Assembly (NCBI GenBank): GCA_030429545.1
Contig: JAUIFF010000012.1
Location: 1-64,000 of the forward strand
DNA from: Polyangia bacterium
GTDB taxonomy: Bacteria > Myxococcota_A > Polyangia > Nannocystales > Nannocystaceae
Direction of reading: 5' to 3'
DNA: 64,000 bases
Numbering within the stretch: position 1 is the first letter of the stretch; each line of letters starts with the position of its first letter. Shown piece after piece: positions 19,606 to 28,566 of this stretch. Both the position numbers and the translations under genes were made by a program. The notes below the pieces were generated by a model. That model worked only from the letters and a program-made list of their open reading frames with translations. It searched no databases and was not told the origin of the DNA.

Positions 19606-20852
19606 CCTGCTTTAAACGGCGAGCGCTCGGGGGCTTCGTCGTGGGGTACCACCTGCAAAAGCTCCCGCACCACGACATTGATCACCGGCATCCGGTGGCG
19701 CACCCAGATCTGCTGTGGGACCGGCTTGGCCCCCAACCGCGCCTTGGGTTCGAGTGCGGTGCGCCCGAGCGAGAGCACCTCGCCGCCGAGGGCAATCGCG
19801 TCGGCAACCACCGCCTGGAGCAGCCGCAGATACAGTGGAATCTCGGCATTTGTTGCATAGTCAAGCCCCAGGTAGTAGCCAACCGCCCGCCTGCGGTCGC
19901 GCAGGGTGGTTGCAAACCCGAGGATTTCCTGCCCGCGGCGGATCACCGAACAGCGAAACTGCTCGGGGCCGAGGGCCCGCGACAGCGCCGGCAAGAATGT
20001 TGGTGTCATCGATGCCAGTCGCACACTCGCACGCTGCTCAACTTGCTGATACAACTGATAAAGACGATCGGCATGGGGCTCTAGGTCGGATAACGCCGCG
20101 ACCACACACCCGGCCTTGTCGACCTGCCGTGCCAACCTGCGGGCAGCCTTGCGATATTTGGTTTTGAGGTGCTTGAGGTAGTCGTCGTAGCTTTGCCACT
20201 GTGCGGGCAGCTCGAGCACCATGTCGGGTTCGGTCGCCAGCGGGCGATAGCTGTAGGTCCGCAACGCCTCGCTGTCGCGCTCGCCGGCGGGGAAGTCCTT
20301 GACCAAGATGTAGTCGACCTGGCCGTGGAGACGGTCGGCGCGACGAATTCGATACAGTGCCTCGGCGACGGCCGACCACAACAACCCGGGCTCTTCGTCG
20401 GGCACTAGGGCAACCCCGCACGGGCCCCAGGTCAACAGGTCCCCACAGATCATCACCCGCGGCCGGATACGTTCGAGTGCGGCCTTCGAGATCTTTGCAG
20501 TTGTATCTGCAAAAGTGTCCTCGGCATCAAACGCTGCCCCGTCGATCACCTGGCCAGCTGCGATCTCAATGAGCTGGGTCGAAACCGCGGCGACAGGCCG
20601 CCGACCACGGTAGATCAGCGCCTGGCGATAGGTGACCTTTGGCGGGCCATGGCGGGCCATGGTCTCGAGGTAGGGCCGACCCAGGCACACCGAGCCATGG
20701 GCGACCACCGCATCCCAGTGGTCGGGGCGTACCATCGAAATATCATCGGTCAGGGCATAGCCGAACCCGGTCGGGCGATGGCGTTTTTTGTGCCGCTTGT
20801 GCGATTGCTGCAGGCGGTCGAGCCAGCCCAAGATCCCGGGTTTGTGCGCCAT
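19602..20852 (-). CDS. FemAB-like/GNAT-fold acyltransferase of unknown substrate
   Basis: Encodes 416 aa from the ATG at 20852 (MAHKPGILGWLDRL). The second half carries GNAT-type strands and turns: YRKAARRLARQ, YQLYQQVEQRASVRL, GQEILGFATTLRDRRRAVGYYLGLDY, LRLLQAVVADAIALGGEVLSLGRT. The spacing resembles the FemAB-like peptidogalycan group and other double-GNAT proteins. No signal peptide, so cytoplasmic. It could transfer an amino acid or acyl group to an envelope precursor, but this is a fold-level inference. Convergent with the beta-helix gene with a 4-bp overlap. Confidence 0.65.
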   Translation of the reverse strand: MAHKPGILGWLDRLQQSHKRHKKRHRPTGFGYALTDDISMVRPDHWDAVVAHGSVCLGRPYLETMARHGPPKVTYRQALIYRGRRPVAAVSTQLIEIAAGQVIDGAAFDAEDTFADTTAKISKAALERIRPRVMICGDLLTWGPCGVALVPDEEPGLLWSAVAEALYRIRRADRLHGQVDYILVKDFPAGERDSEALRTYSYRPLATEPDMVLELPAQWQSYDDYLKHLKTKYRKAARRLARQVDKAGCVVAALSDLEPHADRLYQLYQQVEQRASVRLASMTPTFLPALSRALGPEQFRCSVIRRGQEILGFATTLRDRRRAVGYYLGLDYATNAEIPLYLRLLQAVVADAIALGGEVLSLGRTALEPKARLGAKPVPQQIWVRHRMPVINVVVRELLQVVPHDEAPERSPFKAG

Positions 20853-20930
20853 GCAAGCGGATGGTAGCAAGCTGGGCACACCCATAGGCGAGTTCTCGCC
20901 ACAAAATAAGCACTCGGGTATGATCCGGCG

Positions 20931-21251
20931 GTGACCCGCGAACAGGCCCTACGCCATATCACCCGGGTGTGTGGCCCGGGTTGGCGCCGACTTGTCGAAC
21001 ATGTGTACGACCGCCTGCCGGTGGGCTGTACCGTCGAACAGGTGTATCAAAAGTGGGGTGTGCTGCGGTTTGACCTGTCGAGTGCCAACTCGAGCGCCGA
21101 ACAGTTGATCGCCGAAGTCGAGGAGTTGAGCACCGACGTGTGTCAGATCTGTGGGCGCCAGGGTGCCGGGGAAGTCATTGTCAACGACTGGATCGAAACC
21201 CTGTGCCCGCAGCCGACCTGCTTTGTCCAGGCCAGCAAACTCAACTTCTGA
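20931..21251 (+). CDS. Small hypothetical protein with CxxC motif
   Basis: Encodes 106 aa from a GTG start. It has a helical N-terminal half (GWRRLVEHVYDRLP), then KWGVLRFDLSSANSSAEQLI, then VCQICGRQGAGEVIVNDWIETLCPQPTC. The layout (GW..LV, a K-G-LRF strand, then C-x-x-C-G) resembles a widespread group of small uncharacterised proteins. The Cys pairs may bind zinc. No signal peptide. Confidence 0.55.
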   Translation: MTREQALRHITRVCGPGWRRLVEHVYDRLPVGCTVEQVYQKWGVLRFDLSSANSSAEQLIAEVEELSTDVCQICGRQGAGEVIVNDWIETLCPQPTCFVQASKLNF

Positions 21252-21260
21252 TAAGGCCCG

Positions 21261-21289
21261 AAAAAAGGCCCTCGAACCGGCCTGAGGGC
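21261..21289 (-). terminator. Rho-independent terminator of the 21295-21750 gene
   Basis: On the minus strand GCCCTC pairs with GAGGGC (21284-21289 and 21268-21273 in plus coordinates), and the stem is followed at once by CTTTTTT (plus A-run 21261-21266). It begins 5 bp beyond the stop codon of the minus-strand gene. Confidence 0.75.
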
Positions 21290-21294
21290 GTCGT

Positions 21295-21750
21295 TCAATC
21301 GGACTTGGCGTCGCCCTGCTGTTGTTGCGCCCGGGCAATCGCCTTGAGTGCGTCGTCGACTGCGGTACGTGCCCGCGCGGTGAGGTCCTCGCGTTTGGCC
21401 TGGTCGCGCAACACCTGTTCAACCTGATCGAGGTGCGCATCGAGGCTGCTTTTTCGCTGCTGTTCGGTCTCGATCGCAGCAAACAGATTGACCCAATTTT
21501 CAAACCCCCGCCCCGCTCGCAACACCGTGGCAAACAGACCCCGCTCGGGCGAGTTGCCAGCGAGCAGGTCGATGCCGGCGGCGACCATCGACAGGGGAAA
21601 CAGGGCAATGTCCTTGAGGCCCTCAACCAGCAACTTGAGTTGGAACACCCCGACGGCCCAAATCAATGGCCAACGCGAACGCGTCGGTTCTGCGATTGCC
21701 GGTGCGGTCGTCGTGCGCACAAGTTGTTTGGTTTGCGATGTTTCTGTCAT
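21295..21750 (-). CDS. Hypothetical membrane-associated protein with C-terminal coiled coil
   Basis: Encodes 151 aa from the ATG at 21750 (MTETSQTKQLV). An in-frame start at 21834 adds 28 residues without recognisable character. A hydrophobic region lies at about residues 25-65 (WPLIWAVGVFQLKLLVEGLK, IALFPLSMVAAGIDLLAG). The C-terminal half is heptad-like and charged, ending in a Gln-rich tail. Function not recognised. It is divergent from the DUF4345 gene. Confidence 0.6.
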   Translation of the reverse strand: MTETSQTKQLVRTTTAPAIAEPTRSRWPLIWAVGVFQLKLLVEGLKDIALFPLSMVAAGIDLLAGNSPERGLFATVLRAGRGFENWVNLFAAIETEQQRKSSLDAHLDQVEQVLRDQAKREDLTARARTAVDDALKAIARAQQQQGDAKSD

Positions 21751-21854
21751 CGGCCCACAGCAAAGATGTTGTACCGGCAAGGGCGACACACTCGCAACCG
21801 TTGTTCGCTGACAAACGGTTTCGGCCGGGCGCACGGGTATGTATCATCCCGGCG

Positions 21855-22250
21855 ATGGCTAGGCCCCTGCTGTTTACCCGACTCGTCCTGTGGACCAGTG
21901 CACTTACGTTCCTGGGCTTTGGCATAGCGTTTGCCGTCGCCCCCACTGAGATGACGGCAGTCGTCGAGATCGAAGCCGCCACGCCGATGGCCCGCGCCGA
22001 TATCCGAGCCATGTACGGCGGACTCGAGATCGGGGCTGGGCTGGCGATGGCGCTATGTGCATGCTCAAAAAGACAGGTCGTTGCGGGGGTCGTACTGGCA
22101 ACCTTGATGCTGGCCGCCATGGCCTCGATGCGCGGCCTGGGGATCTACTGCGACGAACAACAGCCCCTGTTGACATACATCTTGTTTGCCTCAGAAGTCC
22201 TTGGCGTTGTCGCCGGGGTGCTGGCGTTGCTGCGCGAACGCGGTCGCTGA
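21855..22250 (+). CDS. DUF4345-family small membrane protein
   Basis: Encodes 131 aa from the ATG at 21855. Four membrane segments are predicted (VLWTSALTFLGFGIAFAVAP, GGLEIGAGLAMALCAC, VVAGVVLATLMLAAMASM, LTYILFASEVLGVVAGVLAL). The sequence RADIRAMYGGLEIGAGL is characteristic of DUF4345 proteins, which have no assigned function. Confidence 0.72.
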   Translation: MARPLLFTRLVLWTSALTFLGFGIAFAVAPTEMTAVVEIEAATPMARADIRAMYGGLEIGAGLAMALCACSKRQVVAGVVLATLMLAAMASMRGLGIYCDEQQPLLTYILFASEVLGVVAGVLALLRERGR

Positions 22251-22319
22251 CCAGCCGCAGGGCAGGTCTGGCGAAGCGAGCAAGTTTGCGCGCCATCGCA
22301 GCCCGAAAAAAAAGTTTTA

Positions 22320-22338
22320 AAAAACCTGTAGGGTTTTT
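22320..22338 (+). terminator. Possible AT-rich hairpin terminator
   Basis: AAAAACC (22320-22326) and GGTTTTT (22332-22338) form a 7-bp stem with a TGTAG loop, with the T-run inside the stem. It lies after the DUF4345 gene and before the ExbD-like pair. Confidence 0.45.
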
Positions 22339-22410
22339 CGCCGGCTCGAGACTACCCCCATGCAAGCCCAAAAAACGGCCCCGTAGGCCGGCTTGCGGAA
22401 GGATAGAGCC

Positions 22411-22968
22411 ATGCCGCGCAAAAAAAATGACAAGGCGTTGGAGGGTGAAGTCAAGGCCAACATGCTGCCGGTGATGAACATTATGTTCCTGCTCATTCCG
22501 GCCCTGCTAATGGCGATGGAGTTTGCCAGCATGGCGGCGATCAACGTATCTCCGCCCAAGTTTACCGACACCCCGAGCAACACCCCACCGCCTGAAAAGC
22601 CGCCCAAGCAACTCGACCTCAAAGTTGTGATTCACGACGACGGCTTTGAGCTGTCGGCCAAGGGTGAGGAGATTGCCAAGGCCGACGCCTGGATTGCCCT
22701 CGCCAACCCCCGTGGCGAACGCCTCGATTACGACCGCTACGACTACCGTGCGCTCGAGGCCCGGGCAAAGCTGTATAAGCAAGCATTTCCCGAGGAAATC
22801 GCCGTCAAAGTCAGTGCCGAGGGCGATGTGCCCATGCAGGCCCTGATCTCAACGATGGAAGCTCTGGCCGGGAGTACCTGCAAAATCGGGCCAACGATCC
22901 ACAAGGGTGAGGTCCCACCAGACGACTGCCTGTTTTGGCAACCAGTTGTCGAAGGACAGGGTGCATAG
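22411..22968 (+). CDS. ExbD/TolR-like protein (first of a tandem pair)
   Basis: Encodes 185 aa from the ATG at 22411, preceded by GGAAGGA. A short basic N-terminus is followed by one membrane helix (MLPVMNIMFLLIPALLMAMEF) and a periplasmic Pro-rich linker, then a small alpha/beta domain (LDLKVVIHDDGFELSAKG, VKVSAEGDVPMQALISTMEAL) of the ExbD/TolR fold. The usual proton-path Asp at the start of the helix is replaced: this protein has NMLPVMN where typical ExbD has a PLID-type motif. ExbD subunits couple proton flow through ExbB/MotA-type partners to envelope work, but no ExbB gene is within the window. Confidence 0.72.
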   Translation: MPRKKNDKALEGEVKANMLPVMNIMFLLIPALLMAMEFASMAAINVSPPKFTDTPSNTPPPEKPPKQLDLKVVIHDDGFELSAKGEEIAKADAWIALANPRGERLDYDRYDYRALEARAKLYKQAFPEEIAVKVSAEGDVPMQALISTMEALAGSTCKIGPTIHKGEVPPDDCLFWQPVVEGQGA

Positions 22969-22970
22969 CC

Positions 22971-23519
22971 ATGACTGCGACAACCGTCACCCCTGAGCAG
23001 GCCGCGTTCTTGGCCAAGAAAAAGGCCAAAAAACTGTCTCGTCGCAACCGCGAAGAGGCCGACGGCGAACTCGGCATGACCTCGCTGATGGACATCGTCT
23101 CGATCATCGTCGTCTACCTGCTCAAGAGCTATGCCTCGGATCCGGTGGTGATCAACCCGACCGCCGGCCAGCAGATTCCGATGTCGAGTGCCGACGCGTC
23201 CCTCCAAGATGGCCTGCCGGTGTTTGTCTCGCCCCGCGGGCTGACGTTTCAAGACCGCAAGGTCGCCACCTTAACCGAAGACGGCAAGGTCGACCCGGGC
23301 CTGGTTGAGGCCCACCTGATAGGCCCCCTGTTTGACGCGTTTGCCGAAGAGGTCGACCGCGCCCAAGCGATGGCTGCCCGCCGCGGCACCGAGTGGAAGG
23401 GTCAGGTGATTTTGGTCGGTGACCAACGAATCCCGTTCGACACGATTGTCGATGTCATGTACACGGCCGGCCGCGCCGGGATTACAAGCTACTCGTTTTG
23501 TGTGATTCGCAACTCGTAA
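22971..23519 (+). CDS. ExbD/TolR-like protein (second of a tandem pair)
   Basis: Encodes 182 aa from the ATG at 22971, 2 bp after the preceding stop. A Lys/Arg-rich N-terminus leads to GMTSLMDIVSIIVVYLLKSY, in which the membrane Asp of the ExbD/TolR proton path is kept (LMDIV). The periplasmic part ends with VILVGDQRIPFDTIVDVMYTAGRAGI, the classical ExbD C-terminal strand-helix. One partner thus keeps the ionisable residue and the other appears not to, so they may form a hetero-oligomer (inference). Confidence 0.78.
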   Translation: MTATTVTPEQAAFLAKKKAKKLSRRNREEADGELGMTSLMDIVSIIVVYLLKSYASDPVVINPTAGQQIPMSSADASLQDGLPVFVSPRGLTFQDRKVATLTEDGKVDPGLVEAHLIGPLFDAFAEEVDRAQAMAARRGTEWKGQVILVGDQRIPFDTIVDVMYTAGRAGITSYSFCVIRNS

Positions 23520-23538
23520 TGGCGTGTCCACCAAACAA

Positions 23539-23567
23539 CGCCCGGCCGCACCGCTGCGAGCCGGGCG
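23539..23567 (+). terminator. Strong GC hairpin after the ExbD pair
   Basis: CGCCCGGC (23539-23546) and GCCGGGCG (23560-23567) form a perfect 8-bp stem with a 13-nt loop. Only a weak T-rich tail follows (CGATTGTGTT), so it may be a terminator or an mRNA-protecting hairpin. Confidence 0.45.
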
Positions 23568-23588
23568 CGATTGTGTTAGACATCGAAC

Positions 23589-24767
23589 GTGTTTGCCGAC
23601 GCCCATCGTCGACTCGACCGCGCCCTTGCGAGCGTGTGTGAGCGGTTAGCAACGCCCGCGCTGGTGATCGACCTTCAGGCGGTACGCCACAATATCGCGG
23701 CCGTGGCCGCGCGCGCTCCCGGCCGCTGGCGTCCGCACATCAAAACTGTCAAGCAGGCACGGATCTTGGAGGAGCTGTTCGCCGCGAATGTGTGTACCAG
23801 CAAGTGTGCCACGCTACCGGAGCTCGAACTGTTGGTCGCTACTGCGGCGCGCACCGGCCATCGCCCTGACATTGTGTTTGCATACCCCCTGTATAAGCAA
23901 GCATTTCGTGGCCTCGCGGGATTTTTGGGCGATCCCCAGGTCGACCTCCAGGTCCTCGCCGATGCCCCCAAACACCTCGCGGCCCTCGACCACTGGACGG
24001 CCGCACTGATCGACGCCGGCGAGCTGCCACGCGAGTTTTGCCTGCGGGTTGCCCTCGATGTCGACCTCGGCATGCACCGCACCGGCACCCCGCCATGTGG
24101 GTGGCACACCGGCCTGCGCGCGCTCGAGCTTCGACACACCCAGATTGTCGGCCTCCACGGATACGACGGCCACTTGCATTGGGAAGACCGGTTCGAGGCC
24201 CACCAGGGCTATGACGCACTGTGCGAGCTCGCCCGGGCGCTCCCGCAAAACCTCCGCGGGTCCGCGCTCGAGCTGTGCACCTCGGGCACCCATTCGTATG
24301 TACATGCACTTTCCCATAAGGGCCTAAATGAGGGCCCGTGGACCCATAGCATTTCGCCCGGCACCGTGGTCTTGAGCGATCGTCGCAGCCATCGGGCCGC
24401 GACCGACCTCGGGCTGCGCCAGGCTGCGTTTGTCGCCAGCCGGGTGATCAGCACCGACGGCCATGCCCGGCTCACACTCGATGCCGGTAGCAAGGGCATC
24501 GCCCCGGATTGCCCGCCGCCGACCTGTACAATTTTGGGCTGGCCCAACCTTCGCCCTGGCGGCCCTTCCGAGGAACACCTGCCGGTGACGGTCGGCAGCC
24601 AGCCGGCGCCTGGGTTTGGCGAGCTCGTGTGGCTTGTGCCCGAACATGTATGCACAACGGTCAATCTCTACCGCCACGCGGTTGTGATCGACGGCGAGCG
24701 CTACGTCGGCCTGAGTGAAATCGCGGCTGCCGGCCATCCGGTGTGGTCGAACCCGTCCACGGCCTAA
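23589..24767 (+). CDS. PLP-dependent D-threonine aldolase/D-serine dehydratase-like enzyme
   Basis: Encodes 392 aa from a GTG start. The alanine-racemase N-terminal barrel begins with TPALVIDLQAVRHNI, and PHIKTVK (residues 49-55) supplies the PLP lysine K52. Near the end, the metal-binding pair of the DSD1/D-threonine aldolase group is visible as EHVCTTVNLY (H353 and C355, the HxC Zn/Mn ligands). The enzyme likely cleaves or dehydrates a D-hydroxy amino acid or related compound in the cytoplasm. The exact substrate cannot be read from sequence. It carries a 19-nt string identical to one in the ExbD-like gene 1.1 kb upstream, both encoding LYKQAF. Confidence 0.82.
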   Translation: MFADAHRRLDRALASVCERLATPALVIDLQAVRHNIAAVAARAPGRWRPHIKTVKQARILEELFAANVCTSKCATLPELELLVATAARTGHRPDIVFAYPLYKQAFRGLAGFLGDPQVDLQVLADAPKHLAALDHWTAALIDAGELPREFCLRVALDVDLGMHRTGTPPCGWHTGLRALELRHTQIVGLHGYDGHLHWEDRFEAHQGYDALCELARALPQNLRGSALELCTSGTHSYVHALSHKGLNEGPWTHSISPGTVVLSDRRSHRAATDLGLRQAAFVASRVISTDGHARLTLDAGSKGIAPDCPPPTCTILGWPNLRPGGPSEEHLPVTVGSQPAPGFGELVWLVPEHVCTTVNLYRHAVVIDGERYVGLSEIAAAGHPVWSNPSTA

Positions 24768-24792
24768 CTGATTTTATATACACAGGATTGCG

Positions 24793-26205
24793 ATGCCCCA
24801 GCTGACACGGATGTTTGCCCCCCTGCTGATCGCCGGTTTGTTGTGTGCCGGTTGTGAGTCGTCGACCCAGCTGCCCCTGCGGCTCGTACTGCCCGAGGAC
24901 ACCAGCGATCTGCAACGCACCGACAACGTGGCGATGGTGATCTACCCCGACGGCGTGAGTGTATCTACACCCGTTTCGGGCACCGACTTTAGCCTCGAAG
25001 TTGAGCTGACCCCCGATGGATTTACCCGGGTTGTCGACCTCTACCTGACCGATGGCGACAACCTTTTGGCCTGGGGCCGAAGCCCCGAATTTTTGCCGGA
25101 GAGCGCCCAGGAAGGGCTTTCGATGTTTGTCGGCCGGCCGGGTGCGCTGTCGACCTATCCGGGTACGATCGATGCTGCCGAAGCCGACATTATGGCTGCC
25201 TGGACGCCAACGCGCGGGTTTTTGATGCTCGGCAGTAGCGGCGAGACGGCGCTTTTGAACCAATACACCCTCGAAGTTGAGCTCGGGGACAGCCTCGACC
25301 CGGAGGGCGAACTCCCGGCTGCGAGCGATGGGGCCCTGGTCCCCGACCCCGGTGGTGGTGTGGTGCGGATCGCCTGGGCGCAGGGGCTTCGCGCCTGGCG
25401 CTACGAACCTGGTGTAGATACATGGAGTCCACTCGAGCTGGTCAGCGAAGATGTCGATTTGGATCTGCCACGGCCAGGCGCTGCCCACCTGCAAAACACG
25501 CCACTGACCCGGGTGCTGTTGTTTGGCGGGGGCGAAAGCCAGGAGATTTTGTCGCTGGAGTTGGTCGCCGAAAACTCGGAACTCGCCGGACAACGGCGCG
25601 TGAGCGTGGTGACCGAGGCGCAGCTCGACAACCCGCGACAAGGGGCACGCGCGAGTTGGCTGGTGCGCGAGCGCGATGGCGTGGGTGAGTGGATCGTCCT
25701 CGCCGGGGGTTCTTCGCCAGAGTTACCAGGGGTGCTTGCGATCCCAAGCGACGGCGGTACACCGGTGGCCGTGGGCCCCGCGGGAGACTGGCAAAACGTG
25801 CGCTGTGTGCAGGCCGACCTCAACGCCGAGGCATCGACAACAGTGCGCATGCTGTGCGCCGGTGGCATGCGCGACAACACCGCGACAGCCGCGGGCGTAG
25901 AGCTTCAATTTGCACCCGACCAACCGCCGCAAGCCACGTGGCGAGACGATCTCCTCACGGTCGCGCTCGAGGACCCGATGTGGTTCGCAGACGAGCGCGC
26001 TTTGTACGCGCAAGGGGATGGCCACCTGGTCGTGTTTGACCGCGAAACGCTGGTACCGGAACAACGCTCGACACCTGCTACGCGCACGCGCGGGGGCCAT
26101 TCCGTTAACCTGTCGACTGGTGCTACGTTCCTGCTCGGCGGCGAAACCCAAGATGGTCGCGCCGTAGATCATTGGCACGTGTTTATGCCCGCGCCGGCGT
26201 CCTGA
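24793..26205 (+). CDS. Kelch/galactose-oxidase-type beta-propeller lipoprotein
   Basis: Encodes 470 aa. Lipoprotein signal with lipobox LLCAGC near residue 21. The mature protein shows repeated kelch-type blades with Gly-Gly turns: FLMLGSSGETALLNQYTLEVE, RVLLFGGGESQEILSLEL, WIVLAGGSSPELPG, MLCAGGMRDNTAT and FLLGGETQDGRAVDHWHVF. Such lipoproteins are common in myxobacteria and of unknown role; a binding surface at the envelope is the safest reading. It follows the PLP-enzyme gene after 25 bp and may be in the same transcript. Confidence 0.7.
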   Translation: MPQLTRMFAPLLIAGLLCAGCESSTQLPLRLVLPEDTSDLQRTDNVAMVIYPDGVSVSTPVSGTDFSLEVELTPDGFTRVVDLYLTDGDNLLAWGRSPEFLPESAQEGLSMFVGRPGALSTYPGTIDAAEADIMAAWTPTRGFLMLGSSGETALLNQYTLEVELGDSLDPEGELPAASDGALVPDPGGGVVRIAWAQGLRAWRYEPGVDTWSPLELVSEDVDLDLPRPGAAHLQNTPLTRVLLFGGGESQEILSLELVAENSELAGQRRVSVVTEAQLDNPRQGARASWLVRERDGVGEWIVLAGGSSPELPGVLAIPSDGGTPVAVGPAGDWQNVRCVQADLNAEASTTVRMLCAGGMRDNTATAAGVELQFAPDQPPQATWRDDLLTVALEDPMWFADERALYAQGDGHLVVFDRETLVPEQRSTPATRTRGGHSVNLSTGATFLLGGETQDGRAVDHWHVFMPAPAS

Positions 26206-26274
26206 AGCGAGGCGAGTACTTCCCCGACACCGCGTAGGGCCACCCCCCGCCCCCACGAAAACCTGGAGGAATTG

Positions 26275-27576
<1,302 letters not shown>

Positions 27577-27601
27577 TCGCCACCCACGGCTCTTGCCAAC
27601 G

Positions 27602-27633
27602 ACAAAGCCCGCCACTGTGCGGGCTTTGTTATT
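27602..27633 (+). terminator. Rho-independent terminator of gltA
   Basis: ACAAAGCCCGC (27602-27612) and GCGGGCTTTGT (27619-27629) form a perfect 11-bp stem with a 6-nt loop, followed by TATTT. Confidence 0.9.
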
Positions 27634-27754
27634 TGAACAGGTCGAGCAATACATGCACAAACAACTATCGTAATCGTATCCCAGCGTTCCGCTGATCACC
27701 CGTACCTTTTTTCGCCCCTTGCAATTCGTGCGTCGCTGCCGGGACAATCAGCAT

Positions 27755-28435
27755 GTGCCCAACCGCCACTCGCCGTTGATGCTCGCGCTCGCCGTGCTCG
27801 CCTGCCAACCCACAGGCAATGCCGTGCAGCCCCAACCCGAACCCGAGCAAGCAACGGCCCAGCCGCAAAAGGGTGCCCTGATCCCGCTCAACTCGAATTT
27901 GTATGGACGGTTTCGCTGGGCCCAAGATGCTCCCGAACTCGGCGATGTCGCCCCGGACTTTACGTTGCCGTTGGTCGATGGCTCGACCTTCAACCTCGCC
28001 GAAGCACGGGCAGATGGTGATGTCGTGGTTGTGTTTTACCGCGGCTTTTGGTGACCCGCTTGCAACTCGCAGCTAGGTGAGCTGCAACGCCACTACGAAG
28101 AGTTTCAAAAGCGCGGGGCAACGATGGTGCTGGTCAGCGTCGACCCGCTCGAGACATCGAAGGAGTTTAGCGACAAGCTCGGGCTGACATTTGCTGTGGC
28201 CAGCGACCCGGAGATGAAGGTCATCGATACCTACGGGGTGCGCAATCAGGATGTCCCCGAGTTGGCCCTACATTCGATCTTTATGGTCGACCGCGAGGGC
28301 AAGGTGTTCTACCGCAAAATCGCCCGCCGCCGGGCCAAGTCGCAGGAGCTGCTGTATGCCCTCGACCGGGCACCGGCCAGCTGTTGCCCCGGTAGTTGTA
28401 CCGACAAGATTTGTGAGCTGGCGCCAGGCGAATAA
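27755..28435 (+). CDS. Predicted selenoprotein: peroxiredoxin-like lipoprotein with TGA-encoded Sec at the peroxidatic Cys
   Basis: Encodes 226 aa if the in-frame TGA at 28052-28054 is read as selenocysteine (residue 100). From a GTG start at 27755 there is a lipoprotein signal with lipobox VLAC near residue 17, a Gln/Pro/Glu linker, then an AhpC/TSA redoxin domain: GDVAPDFTLPLVDGSTFNL, VVVVFYRGFW-U-PAC, NSQLGELQRHYEEFQKRG, MVLVSVDP, HSIFMVDREGKVFYRK. In Cys homologues the motif is FYRG-x-W-C-P-x-C, so the TGA sits exactly on the catalytic Cys and the resolving-type Cys (C103) is kept. Frame, codon use and domain continue unbroken after the TGA. The tail is Cys-rich (SCCPGSCTDKIC). A SECIS-like hairpin follows. 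It would reduce peroxides or disulfides at the envelope. The alternative is a nonsense mutation or read error in a TGC/TGT codon. Confidence 0.8.
28060..28087 (+). promoter_or_regulatory. Candidate bacterial SECIS element
   Basis: Just after the TGA, GCAGCT (28069-28074) pairs perfectly with AGCTGC (28080-28085) around the loop AGGTG. A GGU early in the apical loop, about 21 nt after the TGA, is what the bacterial SECIS recognised by SelB requires (known for E. coli fdhF, whose loop also contains AGGU). An alternative outer pairing TTGCA/TGCAA (28060-28064 with 28083-28087) competes with the lower part. The region encodes QLGELQ using CTA and GGT, codons the neighbouring genes seldom choose over CTC/CTG and GGC, consistent with selection on RNA structure. 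Confidence 0.65.
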
Positions 28436-28566
28436 CGGACCAACGCCTACCCGACCGATACGACGTTTCTTGTGGGCGACACCCACTCTCACGCGCTGGC
28501 TCGGCTTTTAAACGGTCGTTGACGCCCGCAGCAACTCGGGGTTTGATGGGGCGAAAGGTCGTCCAC

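Noticed and set aside
27719..28054. A separate short 111-aa gene ending at TGA, and a second gene starting at ATG 28124
   Set aside because: The two pieces are the same frame of a single redoxin domain interrupted only by TGA at the active-site Cys position. They are annotated as one read-through gene.
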